Assembly: GCA_039830045.1 (NCBI GenBank)
Contig: CP140044.1
Coordinates: 434,001 to 498,000 of the forward strand
DNA from: Buchnera aphidicola (Floraphis choui)
GTDB taxonomy: Bacteria > Pseudomonadota > Gammaproteobacteria > Enterobacterales > Enterobacteriaceae
Length of the DNA: 64,000 nucleotides
Direction of reading: 5' to 3'
The first letter of the stretch is position 1. Every line of letters begins with the position of its first letter. A program made the translations under genes and the position numbers. This document shows positions 10,848 to 21,865 of this stretch, in pieces. The notes below the pieces were generated by a model. The model was not told where the DNA came from. It saw nothing but the letters and a program-made list of their open reading frames with translations, and searched no databases.

Positions 10848-11642
10848 TTATACGGCTATATTTGCTTTAATAGAAGGATGAAATTTATATCCTAATAAAC
10901 TAAAATCACGAAAACAATAATCAAATATTTTTTTAGGTTTTTTATTAATTATTAGTTTTGGAAGACGATAAGGCTTACGTAATAATTGTTCTTTTGCTTG
11001 TTTAATATGATTTTTATACAAATGTACATCACCACCTGTCCATAAAAAATTACCAATTTTCAAACGACATTGTTGTGCTACTATATGAGTTAACAAAGCA
11101 TAACTAGCAATATTGAATGGAAGACCTAAAAAAACATCACAAGAACGTTGATATAATTGACAGCTTAAAACATTATCTATAACGTAAAATTGAAACAATA
11201 CATGACATGGAAATAAAGCCATCTTTTCTAAATCACCAACATTCCAACTAGATACCAATATTCTTCTAGAATTAGGATTATCTTTTATTTGATTAATTAC
11301 GTTTTTAATTTGATCAACTTCTTTACCATCTATAGTTTTCCATCTCCGCCATTGTTCCCCATAAATAGGCCCAAGATCACCAAACTTATCTGCCCATGAA
11401 TTCCAAATAGATACTTTATTGTCATTTAAGTATTTAATATTTGTATCACCTCTAAGAAACCATAAAAGTTCATGAAGAATAGAAGAAAAATAACATCGTT
11501 TAGTAGTAACTAATGGAAAACCTATTTTTAGATTGAATTTCATATGATGACCAAAAATAGATAACGTTCCTATTCCAGTTCTATCTGATTTGTTTTTCCC
11601 TTTATTTAATATTCTATTTAACAACGACAAATAAACATTCAT
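10848..11642 (-). CDS. thyA: Thymidylate synthase
   Basis: ThyA methylates dUMP to dTMP using methylenetetrahydrofolate. The 264-residue length is identical to E. coli. The catalytic cysteine is Cys146 in the motif [10 protein letters not shown], preceded by the phosphate-binding arginines at 126-127 (SRRI). The substrate-binding motif [15 protein letters not shown] and the C-terminal [11 protein letters not shown] tail are intact. It follows lgt after ten bases, the same lgt-thyA order as E. coli. Confidence 0.98.
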   Translation of the reverse strand: MNVYLSLLNRILNKGKNKSDRTGIGTLSIFGHHMKFNLKIGFPLVTTKRCYFSSILHELLWFLRGDTNIKYLNDNKVSIWNSWADKFGDLGPIYGEQWRRWKTIDGKEVDQIKNVINQIKDNPNSRRILVSSWNVGDLEKMALFPCHVLFQFYVIDNVLSCQLYQRSCDVFLGLPFNIASYALLTHIVAQQCRLKIGNFLWTGGDVHLYKNHIKQAKEQLLRKPYRLPKLIINKKPKKIFDYCFRDFSLLGYKFHPSIKANIAV

Positions 11643-11652
11643 ATTTAACCTG

Positions 11653-12513
11653 TTATTTTAATTTTTTAATTGGATTATATATAATAATAATTACCATAAA
11701 TCCATATATTATCATAGGAATTGATAATATTTGTCCCATAGTAAGAGTGTGTTTCAATAATCCTATTTGATAATCTGGTTCACGAAAATACTCAACTATA
11801 ATACGAAAAATTCCATAAAAAATTAAAAATGCACTAGATACTACACCAATAGTTTTTATTACTTTTGAAAGATAATATAAAATAATAAATAAGATTATTC
11901 CTTCTAAAAAAAATTCATATATTTGAGATGGGTGCCTAGGCAAAACACCAAATTTATTTATTAATTCCTGTAATCTTAAATCATGCTTAGATACTTCTAA
12001 GTCTAAAAATCTAGAATTAGGAAATAAAACAGAAAAAGGAAAATCTGGAGCAACACGACCCCACAATTCTCCATTAATGAAATTTCCTATTCTTCCTATT
12101 CCTAATCCAAACGGTACTAACGGGGCAATCAAATCAGAAATTAAAAAAAATTTTTTATTAAATTTTTTTGAAAAATAAAAAATTACTATAATTACTCCTA
12201 ATAAACCTCCATGAAACGACATCCCGCCTTCCCAAACTTTAAATATATTTAAAAAATTATTAAAAAAAAATACTGGATTATAAAAAAGTATATATCCAAT
12301 TCTTCCACCAATAAATAAACCTAAAAAACTAAAATATAAAATATCTTCTATCTCTCTTTTTTTTAATCCTATTTTTCTTATACAAATTTTCCCTTGATAT
12401 AAAACAAAAAAAAATCCTAATAAATACATTACTCCATACCAACGTATAGAAATATTAAATATAGAAATAGCAACAGGATTAAAATTAGGAAACGATATAT
12501 AGACACTGTTCAT
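11653..12513 (-). CDS. lgt: Prolipoprotein diacylglyceryl transferase
   Basis: Lgt is an inner membrane enzyme that moves diacylglycerol from phosphatidylglycerol onto the lipobox cysteine of prolipoproteins. The 286-residue protein has the expected seven or so membrane spans, the [11 protein letters not shown] motif and the family signature [14 protein letters not shown], followed by [10 protein letters not shown]. It forms a pair with thyA (ten bases apart). CyoA in this window still carries a lipobox and is a probable substrate; MltA does not. Confidence 0.96.
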   Translation of the reverse strand: MNSVYISFPNFNPVAISIFNISIRWYGVMYLLGFFFVLYQGKICIRKIGLKKREIEDILYFSFLGLFIGGRIGYILFYNPVFFFNNFLNIFKVWEGGMSFHGGLLGVIIVIFYFSKKFNKKFFLISDLIAPLVPFGLGIGRIGNFINGELWGRVAPDFPFSVLFPNSRFLDLEVSKHDLRLQELINKFGVLPRHPSQIYEFFLEGIILFIILYYLSKVIKTIGVVSSAFLIFYGIFRIIVEYFREPDYQIGLLKHTLTMGQILSIPMIIYGFMVIIIIYNPIKKLK

Positions 12514-12761
12514 TAACTTTATTTTTCCTACTTTTAAATTCTTTTATTTTTCAATTACACGAAAATTTTTATATAAAATAAATTATAACTACAATTAATA
12601 TATATTAATTAACAATAGTAAAAATAATTTATATTTATATAATATAATAAAAAACCAATCAATATAAATATTAAAAAATAAAATTTCATATCAAAAATAG
12701 AATTTATTATATTTTAAACTAACAAACATTAATATTATTAATTGATATATTTTAATTTATA

Positions 12762-14018
12762 TTAAATGCAATTTATTTCTAATTCTAATAATTCTCGTAT
12801 AGTTTGACGTTTTCGAATAATTCGAAAATTTCCATTTTCATATAAAATTTCTGGAATTAAAAAACGACTGTTATAATTAGAAGACATAGAAGCTCCATAA
12901 GCTCCAGTGTCATGAAAAACTAAATAATCTCCAGGCCTAACTTTAGGAAGCATCCTAGTTTCTATATCGCCTTGTCCATTTTGAGTAAATATATCTCCTG
13001 ATTCACATAATGGACCACCTACTACAGTTTCTATTGTATCTTGTTCATTTATTATGCGCCCATCACCTGAAATAACAGATATATGATGATAACTTCCATA
13101 CATAGCAGGTCTAACTAAATCATTAAACCCAGCATCAACTAAAACAAAAAGCTTAGAACTTGTATTCTTAACTGTTCTTATTTCAGTAACTAATACTCCT
13201 GATTCTGCAACTAAAAATCTTCCAGGTTCTATTTCTAACTTAACAGGATGATTTAAATAATTAGAAATCTTTTTTCGTGCTATATCCCATAAAACAAAAT
13301 ATTTATTTACATCAAAAACATTTTCATATGGTTTATAAGGAATCGTTAACCCTCCTCCTGCTGATATCATAGTTATATCATAATTTAAAGAAAATACTTG
13401 TTTTATCATTTCTTCACATACGCATTCTAAATATTCATAACTTACACCAGATCCAATATGTATATGTAATCCCATTAATTGAAAATTATACTTTTTAATA
13501 AATGGTATAGCTAATTTAATATCCCAAATACCATGCTTGCTATTCTCTCCACCAGTATTTGTTTTTTTACTATGTCCATAACCAAATCTTGGATTAATAC
13601 GTAACCAGATTTTATGTCCAGGAGATACTTTTCCAATTTGTGTTAACATATCAATAGATCCTATATTTACAGGAATGTGAAATTCTTTAATTTTTTCTAA
13701 AGTACATCTATCAATTAAATCAGCTGTAAATATCATCCCTTGATCAATAGAACTATATCCAGAAATTAACCCTCTTTCAATTTCTCCTAATGATACAGCA
13801 TCTATTTTTACTCCATTTTTACGAAATAAATTTAAAATATGAATATTAGAACAAGACTTTTGAGCAAATCGGATAGTATCAAATCTACGTAATTTTTGAA
13901 TATTCTTTAAAATTACATTTGCATCATATATCCATAAGGGAGAATGATATTTTTCAACTAATTTTAATATACTATCTGTTTCAAATATTACTTTTTTTTT
14001 ATTTAAACAACTAAACAT
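12762..14018 (-). CDS. lysA: Diaminopimelate decarboxylase
   Basis: LysA removes CO2 from meso-diaminopimelate to give lysine, the last step of lysine synthesis and one of the amino acids Buchnera supplies to its host. The 418 residues are typical. The pyridoxal phosphate lysine is in RFAQKSCSNIHIL near residue 54. The GGG motif (SAGGGLTIPY), EPGRFLVAESG and the C-terminal CESGDIF and DTGAYGASMSSNYNSR motifs are all present. It stands about 250 bases from lgt and 220 from lysS, so it is probably transcribed alone. Confidence 0.97.
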   Translation of the reverse strand: MFSCLNKKKVIFETDSILKLVEKYHSPLWIYDANVILKNIQKLRRFDTIRFAQKSCSNIHILNLFRKNGVKIDAVSLGEIERGLISGYSSIDQGMIFTADLIDRCTLEKIKEFHIPVNIGSIDMLTQIGKVSPGHKIWLRINPRFGYGHSKKTNTGGENSKHGIWDIKLAIPFIKKYNFQLMGLHIHIGSGVSYEYLECVCEEMIKQVFSLNYDITMISAGGGLTIPYKPYENVFDVNKYFVLWDIARKKISNYLNHPVKLEIEPGRFLVAESGVLVTEIRTVKNTSSKLFVLVDAGFNDLVRPAMYGSYHHISVISGDGRIINEQDTIETVVGGPLCESGDIFTQNGQGDIETRMLPKVRPGDYLVFHDTGAYGASMSSNYNSRFLIPEILYENGNFRIIRKRQTIRELLELEINCI

Positions 14019-14239
14019 AATTTCTTTCTCAAAAGTGACACGTTATTGTTTATACTCAGACATCTTTAATATAACATTAACGATAAATTAACATAATTCA
14101 AAATAAAAATTTTTAGAATATTAAGTAAGACTTATTGTATAAAACTTTTTAGAAAGTTAAATATATAAAACTAATTAAATTTATAACAACATATAACCAA
14201 ATAAATATCGTAAATATAATAAAAGACAATAATTAAAAT

Positions 14240-15736
14240 TTATGTTTTAAAGTTCATAGGTTTGAGAATAGGAAAAAAAATGACATCACGAATACTTTTT
14301 TGATTAGTTAAAATCATAATTAGTCTATCAATTCCTATTCCTAATCCCGAAGTTGGAGGTAAACCATATTCAAGTGCAGTGATATAATCCTCATCATAAA
14401 ATGTTGAATCATTTTCAAACTTAATTTTTTCTTGTTGATTTTGATCTAGAAATCGTTTTTTTTGATCTTCTGAATCATTTAATTCCGAAAATCCATTTGC
14501 TAACTCATAACCAGAGATAAATAATTCAAATCGATCAGCAATATCAGAATTAACATTATTTCTTCTAGATAATGGAGAAATTTCTATAGGATAATTAATA
14601 ATAAAAGTGGGTTGAACTAATTTCTTCTCTACAGTTTTATTAAATATCTCTGATATTAATTTACCCATTCCCCAATTTTCTTCAACTTTTATTTTTAAAA
14701 TGTTTACTATATGCTGAATTTTTTCTAAATCATTTAAATCAGATAATTTAATATCTGAATTAAAGCGCAATATCGCTTGTTTCATAGTCATTTTACAAAA
14801 ACTTTTTTCAAAATCTAATTCATATTCTCCATACTTAAATTTTAAATGTCCTATTACTGACTTAACTACATTTCTCAATAAATTTTCAGTAAAAACCATC
14901 ATGTCTTTATAATCCGAATAAGCCATATACGCTTCCATCATAGTAAATTCTGGATTATGACGCGTTGAAATTCCTTCATTACGAAAACTTCTATTAATTT
15001 CGAAAATCCGATCAAATCCTCCAATAATTAATCTCTTTAAATATAATTCAGGAGAAATTCGTAAATATAAATTGAGATTCAAAGAATTATGATAAGTAAT
15101 AAAAGGACGTGCAATAGCACCTCCAGGAATATTTTGTATCATAGGTGTCTCCACTTCTAAAAATTTATTCTCTAACATAAATTTTCGAATACTAATAAAA
15201 ATATTAGATCGTATTTTAAAAATATATTTTAAATTTTTGTTACTAATAAGATCTAAATACCTTTGTCTATATCTTATCTCTTTATTATACAATCCATGAA
15301 ATTTATTTGGTAACGGTCTTAATGACTTAGTCAATAATTTTAATTCTATACAATAAATAGAAAGTTCTCCTGTTTGTGTTTTAAACAAATTCCCTTTAAC
15401 ACCTATAATATCACCTAAATCTAATTTTTTAATCATATCTGAATAAAAATTATTTAAAAAATTTTTTTCTGTGATATATAATTGAATTTCCCCTTCACAA
15501 TCTTTTAACAAAAAAAAAGAACTTTTTCCCATGATACGTTTTTGTAAAATTCGACCTGATACACTAACAAAAATATTCATAATTTTTAACTGGCTATTAC
15601 TATAACATTTATAATCATTATTAATATCTACAGAATATTTATTAGGTTTAAAATCATTAGGAAAATTAAAGCCATTCTCTTTCATAATATATAATTTTTT
15701 ACGTCTATTTTGTTCTTCATTATTGAAATTGTCCAA
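14240..15736 (-). CDS. lysS: Lysyl-tRNA synthetase, class II
   Basis: LysS charges tRNA-Lys. The 498-residue product has an N-terminal OB-fold anticodon-binding domain (about 55-150) and a class II catalytic core. Motif 2 reads RSFRNEGISTRHNPEFTMME, and motif 3 is GLGIGIDRLIM near residue 475. The start, 39 bases after the prfB stop, gives an N-terminus a few residues shorter than E. coli LysS (505). The prfB-lysS pair is an operon in E. coli and the arrangement is kept here. Confidence 0.97.
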   Translation of the reverse strand: MDNFNNEEQNRRKKLYIMKENGFNFPNDFKPNKYSVDINNDYKCYSNSQLKIMNIFVSVSGRILQKRIMGKSSFFLLKDCEGEIQLYITEKNFLNNFYSDMIKKLDLGDIIGVKGNLFKTQTGELSIYCIELKLLTKSLRPLPNKFHGLYNKEIRYRQRYLDLISNKNLKYIFKIRSNIFISIRKFMLENKFLEVETPMIQNIPGGAIARPFITYHNSLNLNLYLRISPELYLKRLIIGGFDRIFEINRSFRNEGISTRHNPEFTMMEAYMAYSDYKDMMVFTENLLRNVVKSVIGHLKFKYGEYELDFEKSFCKMTMKQAILRFNSDIKLSDLNDLEKIQHIVNILKIKVEENWGMGKLISEIFNKTVEKKLVQPTFIINYPIEISPLSRRNNVNSDIADRFELFISGYELANGFSELNDSEDQKKRFLDQNQQEKIKFENDSTFYDEDYITALEYGLPPTSGLGIGIDRLIMILTNQKSIRDVIFFPILKPMNFKT

Positions 15737-15775
15737 ATTAACCTCTACAATATGGTTTAATACAATTGTATATTA

Positions 15776-16877
15776 TTATAAACCACGTTTTAAACTAGAT
15801 TCAACAAACAAATCTAAATCTCCATCTAAAACAGATTGTACATCATGAACTTCTATTCCTGTTCTTAAATCCTTAACTCTAGAATCATCTAATATATATG
15901 AACGAATTTGATTTCCCCAACCTATGTCTGATTTTTTACTTTCAAGTATTTTTTTTTCATTGTTTTTTTTACTCATAGTTACCTCATATAACTTTGCTTT
16001 TAATTGCTTGAACGCTTGATCTTTATTTTTATGCTGAGAACGACTACTTTGAGATTGAGTTACTATACCCGAAGGAACATGTGTAATTCGAACAGCTGAT
16101 TCAGTCTTATTTATATGTTGACCTCCAGCTCCAGATGCTCTATATACATCTATTCTTAAATCACAAAAATTTATTTTTATATTTATTGAATCATCAATAT
16201 CAGGATATACGAAAATAGAAGAAAAAGATGTATGTCGTTGATTATTAGAATTAAATGGGCTTTTTCTTACTAAACGATGAATTCCTGTTTCAGTTCGAAA
16301 CCACCCAAAAGAAAATGGTCCTTGTATTTTTACTGTAGCAGATTTTATTCCAACTATTTCACCATACGTTCTATCAACAATTTCTGTATTAAACTTTTTA
16401 TATTCAGCCCATTTTAAATACATTCGTAATAACATATTAGCCCAATCTTGCGATTCTGTTCCTCCAGAACCAGATTGTATATCTAAATAACAATTAAAAT
16501 GATCATCTTTCTTCGAAAAAATAGAGTTTAATTCTAATACACTAATAGCGTTATCTAATACGTTTAATTCACTAATGACATCACATAATAAATTTAGATT
16601 ATTTTCATTAATTGATAATTTTAAAATGTCTATTACTGCATGCAAATTTGACTCTATCTCACTTATAGAACTAATAGAAGACACTAATATACTTTTTTCT
16701 CGACTTAAATTAATTATTAAACTAGGATCTTGCCATACCTTAGATAATTCTAATAAAGAATTAATTTCTAATAATCTATCTTTTTTATTGTTATAGTCAA
16801 AGCAACTCCTTTAAATTATTTATTTTATTTACATACATTTGAATTCGGCGCTTTATAACACTAATTTCACATACCAT
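15776..16877 (-). CDS. prfB: Peptide chain release factor 2, made by programmed +1 frameshift
   Basis: RF2 recognises UAA and UGA stop codons and releases the peptide. The gene is read in two frames. A 26-codon first frame starts at the ATG whose first base is 16877 (N-terminus [13 protein letters not shown], similar to E. coli) and ends at an in-frame TGA at 16799-16797. A +1 shift after CTT continues as DYNNKKDRL and gives about 366 residues in total, against 365 in E. coli. The SPF anticodon-like motif (RKSPFNSN) and the catalytic GGQ ([16 protein letters not shown]) are present. A purine-rich GAGAG about ten bases upstream supports the start. Taking the first ATG inside the second frame (16684) would lose the N-terminal domain. 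Confidence 0.95.
16796..16811 (-). promoter_or_regulatory. RF2 autoregulatory +1 frameshift site
   Basis: Read on the minus strand the site is AAGGAG-TTG-CTT-TGA-C: an internal Shine-Dalgarno-like hexamer (16811-16806), a three-base spacer, the slippery CTT (16802-16800) and the UGA C context (16799-16796). Element order and spacing match the classic E. coli prfB site. When RF2 is scarce, slow recognition of UGA allows the shift, so RF2 controls its own synthesis. Confidence 0.95.
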
Positions 16878-17163
16878 TTTACAGTCTCTCAGTAACATTT
16901 TATAAATATTTTAGTCTAAAAATAAAAAATATATACTTTAATAATAATTGTTATAAAAATTAATTAAAATATAAAATATTCATATATATAACTTTAATAA
17001 AGTAAAATATAAAAATTGACATTACTTATATTAAGTCTTAATTCAATATTAACTTAATTAAATTAATTTTTATAAGAACTAAGATATAAGTATACATTAA
17101 CTTCAAACTGTAAAATATCAATTTTATTTGAAAATTAAAAAATTAATATACGGAAAAATTAAA

Positions 17164-18108
17164 ATGCATAATAATCTATCACGTTTTTTTGAAAAAGATA
17201 TTATATTGATGACTTTAAACGACTGGACATTAACAAAAATAATAGGAAGCGATAGCAAAAAATACTTGCAAAATCAAATAACTATAGATATGAATAAATT
17301 AAGCAAAAAAAAACATAAATTATGTGCTCACTGTAACGTTAATGGAAGAGTATGGAGTAATCTGCGCATATTTCAATATGAGATAAATAGTTATATGTAT
17401 CTTCAAAGAAAGAGCGTATCTTATCATCAAATTAATGAACTAAAAAAATATTCTATATTTTCTAATATAAGTATATTTCATGATACTGAAATGTATTTAC
17501 TAGGAATTACTGGAACAATGGCAAGAACTAAATTACAGAAATATTTTGATATATTACCAAATAAAAACCTTACAATATGCTATAAAAATAATGTAATTTT
17601 ATTATGGTTTAATTTTCCATGTGAAAGATTTATACTTATTACAAAAAAAAATAATGCTATTTTAAAAAAAATATTGTCATCAGTAAAAACAATACACGAT
17701 AGTAATTTATGGTTAGCTTTAGACATCTCTTCTAAATTCCCTATTATTGAAAAAGAAATGTCGGGAAAATTTTTTCCGCAATCATTAAACTTAGAAAATT
17801 TAGATGCTTTAGATTTCAAAAAAGGATGTTATTATGGTCAAGAAATGATCACTAAAATACGATTTAGAAAACTTAATCAATATAACTTACATTGGTTAAT
17901 TGAAAAATCTGATAGAATTACTCGAATAGGAGAAATAATAGAATCTAAAATCCAAGAAAAATGGAATCGAGTCGGATATATTTTATCTTTTGTAAGAGTT
18001 AATAAAAATACGATATGGATACAAGCTGTTTTAAAAATAAATGTTAAGATAAATGACAAAATTCGCATTGAAAATGATATAAATAGCAAATTATATATGC
18101 AAATGTAA
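17164..18108 (+). CDS. ygfZ: Folate-binding Fe-S cluster repair protein YgfZ
   Basis: YgfZ is a tetrahydrofolate-dependent protein of the GcvT fold that helps assemble or maintain Fe-S enzymes, including MiaB, which is encoded next. The product has 314 residues. The diagnostic motif with the conserved cysteine, KKGCYYGQEM, is near residue 226. The N-terminal half includes MTLNDWTLTKIIGSDSKKYL and the CNVNGRVWSNLR stretch. I prefer ATG 17164 because the alignment with E. coli begins close after it; an upstream TTG at 17128 would add 12 unaligned residues. It is divergent from prfB. Confidence 0.93.
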   Translation: MHNNLSRFFEKDIILMTLNDWTLTKIIGSDSKKYLQNQITIDMNKLSKKKHKLCAHCNVNGRVWSNLRIFQYEINSYMYLQRKSVSYHQINELKKYSIFSNISIFHDTEMYLLGITGTMARTKLQKYFDILPNKNLTICYKNNVILLWFNFPCERFILITKKNNAILKKILSSVKTIHDSNLWLALDISSKFPIIEKEMSGKFFPQSLNLENLDALDFKKGCYYGQEMITKIRFRKLNQYNLHWLIEKSDRITRIGEIIESKIQEKWNRVGYILSFVRVNKNTIWIQAVLKINVKINDKIRIENDINSKLYMQM

Positions 18109-18163
18109 AATGTCTTTCGTATAAAAATTTTATTTAATAAACTATTAACAAAATAATAACATT

Positions 18164-19504
18164 ATGATTATAGATACTATATATGTAAAAACCTGGGGTT
18201 GTCAAATGAATGAATATGACTCATCAATGATAACTCAATTATTACAAAAAAAATATAAATTTAAAGAAACTCATTATCCTGAATTAGCTAATATTTTAAT
18301 TCTCAACACTTGTTCTATTCGCGAAAAAGCACAAGAAAAAGTTTTTCATCAACTTGGTAGATGGAAAAAATTAAAAGACAAAAATCCTAAAATAATTATT
18401 GCAGTAGGTGGTTGTGTAGCTACACAAGAAGGAAAAGAAATTTATAAACGTGCTAATTATGTTGATATTATATTTGGAACACAAACACTACACAGATTAC
18501 CAAATATGATAGAAAAAGTAAAAAAATTTAAAAAACATATTGTCGACATTGAATTCCCTTCAATCGAAAAATTTGACTCTATTGAATATCCTGATTTTCC
18601 AGGAGTTACAGCGTATGTAACTATAATAGAAGGATGCAATAAATTTTGTTCATTCTGCATTGTACCTTATACTAGAGGTCACGAAGTTAGTAGACCGGTA
18701 GACGATATTTTATTAGAAATTTCTATATTAGCTAAAAATGGAGTTCGGGAAATTAACTTATTAGGACAAAATGTTAATGCATACAGAGGAAAAACTTTTA
18801 ACGGAAAAATTTGTAAATTTTCAGAATTATTAAAATTAGTAGCATTAATAAATGGAATCGATAGAATTAGATTTACAACAAATAATCCTATTGAATTTAC
18901 TGATGATATTATCAATGTTTATAAAAATACAAAAGAAATAGTTAGTTTTCTTCATTTACCTGTACAAAGTGGATCTAATCGAATATTAACACTTATGAAA
19001 AGAGCACATAACATACAAGAATACAAGAAAATTATAAAAAAGCTAATTATAAATCGCCCCAACATTCAAATTAGTTCAGATTTTATTGTAGGGTTTCCAG
19101 GAGAAACTCAAGAAGATTTTGAAGAAACATTACATTTAATTAAAGAGATAAATTTTGATATGAGTTTTAGCTTTATTTATTCTGCTCGCCCAGGAACACC
19201 AGCATCAGAATTATTAGATAATATTACTTTAAAAGAAAAAAAACAAAGACTCTATATGCTTCAAGAAATTATCAATAAAAATACACAATTATGGAATGAA
19301 AAAATGTTAGGAAGCATACAGTCAATATTAGTAGAAGGACCCTCTCGTAAAAACATAATGGAGTTATCAGGACGAACAGAAAATAATCGTGTTGTTAATT
19401 TCACAGGTAATCATAATATGATTGGACAATTCATTAACTTAAAAATTATACAAATAAATCCTAATTCTCTTAGAGGTCATTATTCTAAAAAATTTAATAA
19501 TTAA
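18164..19504 (+). CDS. miaB: tRNA-2-methylthio-N6-dimethylallyladenosine synthase
   Basis: MiaB is a radical-SAM methylthiotransferase that turns i6A37 into ms2i6A37 in tRNAs reading UNN codons. The 446-residue protein has the N-terminal domain cysteines in [11 protein letters not shown] (near 12), NTCSIREKA (near 49) and GGCVA (near 83), the radical-SAM CxxxCxxC in [17 protein letters not shown] (near 157) and a C-terminal TRAM region. All six cluster cysteines are present. In E. coli miaB is followed by ybeZ, ybeY and ybeX; here ybeZ is missing and ybeY follows after 173 empty bases. Confidence 0.97.
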   Translation: MIIDTIYVKTWGCQMNEYDSSMITQLLQKKYKFKETHYPELANILILNTCSIREKAQEKVFHQLGRWKKLKDKNPKIIIAVGGCVATQEGKEIYKRANYVDIIFGTQTLHRLPNMIEKVKKFKKHIVDIEFPSIEKFDSIEYPDFPGVTAYVTIIEGCNKFCSFCIVPYTRGHEVSRPVDDILLEISILAKNGVREINLLGQNVNAYRGKTFNGKICKFSELLKLVALINGIDRIRFTTNNPIEFTDDIINVYKNTKEIVSFLHLPVQSGSNRILTLMKRAHNIQEYKKIIKKLIINRPNIQISSDFIVGFPGETQEDFEETLHLIKEINFDMSFSFIYSARPGTPASELLDNITLKEKKQRLYMLQEIINKNTQLWNEKMLGSIQSILVEGPSRKNIMELSGRTENNRVVNFTGNHNMIGQFINLKIIQINPNSLRGHYSKKFNN

Positions 19505-19677
19505 AATTTATAGAAATAATATAGTTAACATAAACTTAAAATCAATAAAACACATCAGTACAATTATCTATAAAGAAACAATTAAAGACATAGTACATAC
19601 AAAAAAAATCTGATAAAATATAATATTATTATAAATAATAGTAACACTTACTTTAAATAAATAATAAATAAAATTCA

Positions 19678-20136
19678 ATGGAATCAATCATTATTAATTT
19701 ACAAACAGCTTGTTCTAAAAAAATTTATTTTCCAAAAAAGATACATTATTTAAAATGGATACAAGCTAGCCTAAATAAAAGATCATCTAATTTAGAAATA
19801 ACAATTAGAATTGTAAAATCCTCTGAAATGCAATCCTTAAATTTTAAGTATAGAAAAAAAAACAAAACTACCAATGTACTATCATTTCCATCTACTTCAA
19901 ATACAATAGTTAAATCTAATTTTATTGGAGATTTAATTATTTGTAGTGATATTATCAAGAAAGAAGCTATAAAATTTAATAAAGAAATAAAATCACACTG
20001 GGCACATATGGTAATACATGGTACATTACATTTATTAGGATATGATCATAACAATTACTATAACTCAAAAAAAATGAAACACTTAGAAATAAAAATTATG
20101 TCATCTTTAGGATATAAAAATCCTTACACAAAATAA
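19678..20136 (+). CDS. ybeY: Endoribonuclease YbeY
   Basis: YbeY is a zinc-dependent single-strand RNase needed for 16S rRNA 3' maturation and ribosome quality control. The 152-residue protein ends in the metal-binding signature HGTLHLLGYDH (near 114-124). Before it come the family motifs RKKNKTTNVLSFP and GDLIICSDII. Length is normal. It forms part of the miaB-ybeY-ybeX series. Confidence 0.94.
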   Translation: MESIIINLQTACSKKIYFPKKIHYLKWIQASLNKRSSNLEITIRIVKSSEMQSLNFKYRKKNKTTNVLSFPSTSNTIVKSNFIGDLIICSDIIKKEAIKFNKEIKSHWAHMVIHGTLHLLGYDHNNYYNSKKMKHLEIKIMSSLGYKNPYTK

Positions 20137-20205
20137 AATATTTAAAATACAAAATATCTCCATAATAATAAAATATAATATATAAGAGATTCATACTAAT
20201 ATCTC

Positions 20206-21084
20206 ATGAGTGACGATTATCCACGAAATAGTAATAAACATAATAAAAAAAACTTTTTCTCTATTTTATTAAATCAAATATTTCACGACGAACCAAAAAG
20301 TAAAGAAGATTTATTAGCACTAATACGATATTCAAAAAAAAATAAACTAATAGACCAAGATACATGTGATATGTTAGAAGGAGTTATCGATATAACACAA
20401 CAAAAAATCCGTGATATAATGATTCCTCGTACACAAATGATAACATTAAAATTAACTTACCCACTTAATAAGTGTTTAGATATCATTATTAAATCTGCAC
20501 ATTCACGATTTCCAGTAATGAACTATGATGAAAATTACATTGAAGGATTTTTAATGGCTAAAGATTTTTTACCTCTTGTAAAAAATAAATTAGACATCTT
20601 TTGTATAAAAAATATATTACGACCTGCTGTTGTAGTTCCTGAAAGTAAACATGTAAATTGTATGTTAAAAGAATTTCGATTAAAAAAAAATCACATGGCA
20701 GTCGTAATAGATGAATTTGGAGCTGTTTCAGGATTAGTAACTATTGAAGATATATTAGAATTAATTGTAGGAGATATCGATGACGAATATGATGAAAATG
20801 AAACAAATATTCGACAATTAAATAAATATACCTTTATGATAAAATCTTTTACTTCTATAAAAGAATTTAATGATACTTTTAAAACTAATTTTAACAATGA
20901 AGAAGTAGATACTATTGGTGGATTAGTTATGAAACAAATTGGACATTTACCTGTTCAAGGCGAACTTATAAACCTTTCTGAATACACATTTGAAGTCCAC
21001 ATTGCTAATAATAGAAGAATTGTACAATTACAAGTTACTATTCCAAAACATAAAAAACTTCCTAAACTTTCAGAAAATAATTAA
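20206..21084 (+). CDS. ybeX: CBS-domain protein YbeX (CorC family)
   Basis: YbeX (CorC) is a cytosolic CBS-pair protein linked to magnesium and cobalt resistance and, with YbeY, to ribosome metabolism. The 292 residues match E. coli in length and layout: an N-terminal stretch with LLALIRYS, two CBS motifs starting at RDIMIPRTQMITL (near 66) and at ILRPAVVVPESK (near 137), and the CorC_HlyC C-terminal domain with EEVDTIGGLVM. It starts at ATG 20206, giving the conserved N-terminus MSDDY. A nine-A run near 20692 is in frame. Confidence 0.94.
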   Translation: MSDDYPRNSNKHNKKNFFSILLNQIFHDEPKSKEDLLALIRYSKKNKLIDQDTCDMLEGVIDITQQKIRDIMIPRTQMITLKLTYPLNKCLDIIIKSAHSRFPVMNYDENYIEGFLMAKDFLPLVKNKLDIFCIKNILRPAVVVPESKHVNCMLKEFRLKKNHMAVVIDEFGAVSGLVTIEDILELIVGDIDDEYDENETNIRQLNKYTFMIKSFTSIKEFNDTFKTNFNNEEVDTIGGLVMKQIGHLPVQGELINLSEYTFEVHIANNRRIVQLQVTIPKHKKLPKLSENN

Positions 21085-21865
21085 ATTTTTATATAAAAAA
21101 ATATATAAAATTATTATTATAATGTTCTAAAAATATTAATAAACTCTTAAAAAAATATAAAATTATATTATTTTATAAAAAAATATTAACTTATACTTTG
21201 TATTGTTAACTTTAATAAAATTTTATCCGTGAATTATTATTAAATAATATTAAAACTCTATAAATATTAATTAATTATAAATTCTTATAATAAGATTTGA
21301 AGTATAATTTAGACTAAAAATTACTAAAATCTTTATTATATATTTTATAAAAATTGTTTATGTTTTATGGTACTTACTTGTCTTATTAAAGATGCTAATT
21401 TTTATAAAATTACTACTTTAATTTACTTTAATTCCTAATTTAAAATATTTTAATTTAAAACATACTTAAAAATATCAATTATTTTCTAAAACAAAATTCT
21501 AATGTTATTAAAATAATACGTTAAATTATTTAAATATTCTAAAATCCGTTGTAGTACAATAATGCTTTAGAAATAATATCCCCATATTTTCAATAAATAT
21601 CATGAATATAATTTTATAAAACATTAACTCGAATTAATTGAAATTATCAACATATAAAAATCAACAATGTCACATACAAATATCTAATTCTAACAATATA
21701 ATATTGTAAACATTTTTGATATTAAGAGTTTATGTTATAAAATATATAATATATTAAAATTTTTTTACAAAAAATTTAAAAATATTTAAATTTGAATTAA
21801 TAAAATAATGTATATAATTTATTATTTAATTAAAATAAAAATTATGAAAATAAATAAGAAAAATT
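21085..21865. other. Gene-free spacer between ybeX and leuS
   Basis: About 780 bases with no convincing gene on either strand. In E. coli ybeX is followed by lnt (apolipoprotein N-acyltransferase) and leuS lies a little further on, so this may be the erased lnt position. I see no recognisable Lnt motif. The spacer presumably contains the leuS promoter, which I cannot place with confidence. Confidence 0.6.
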
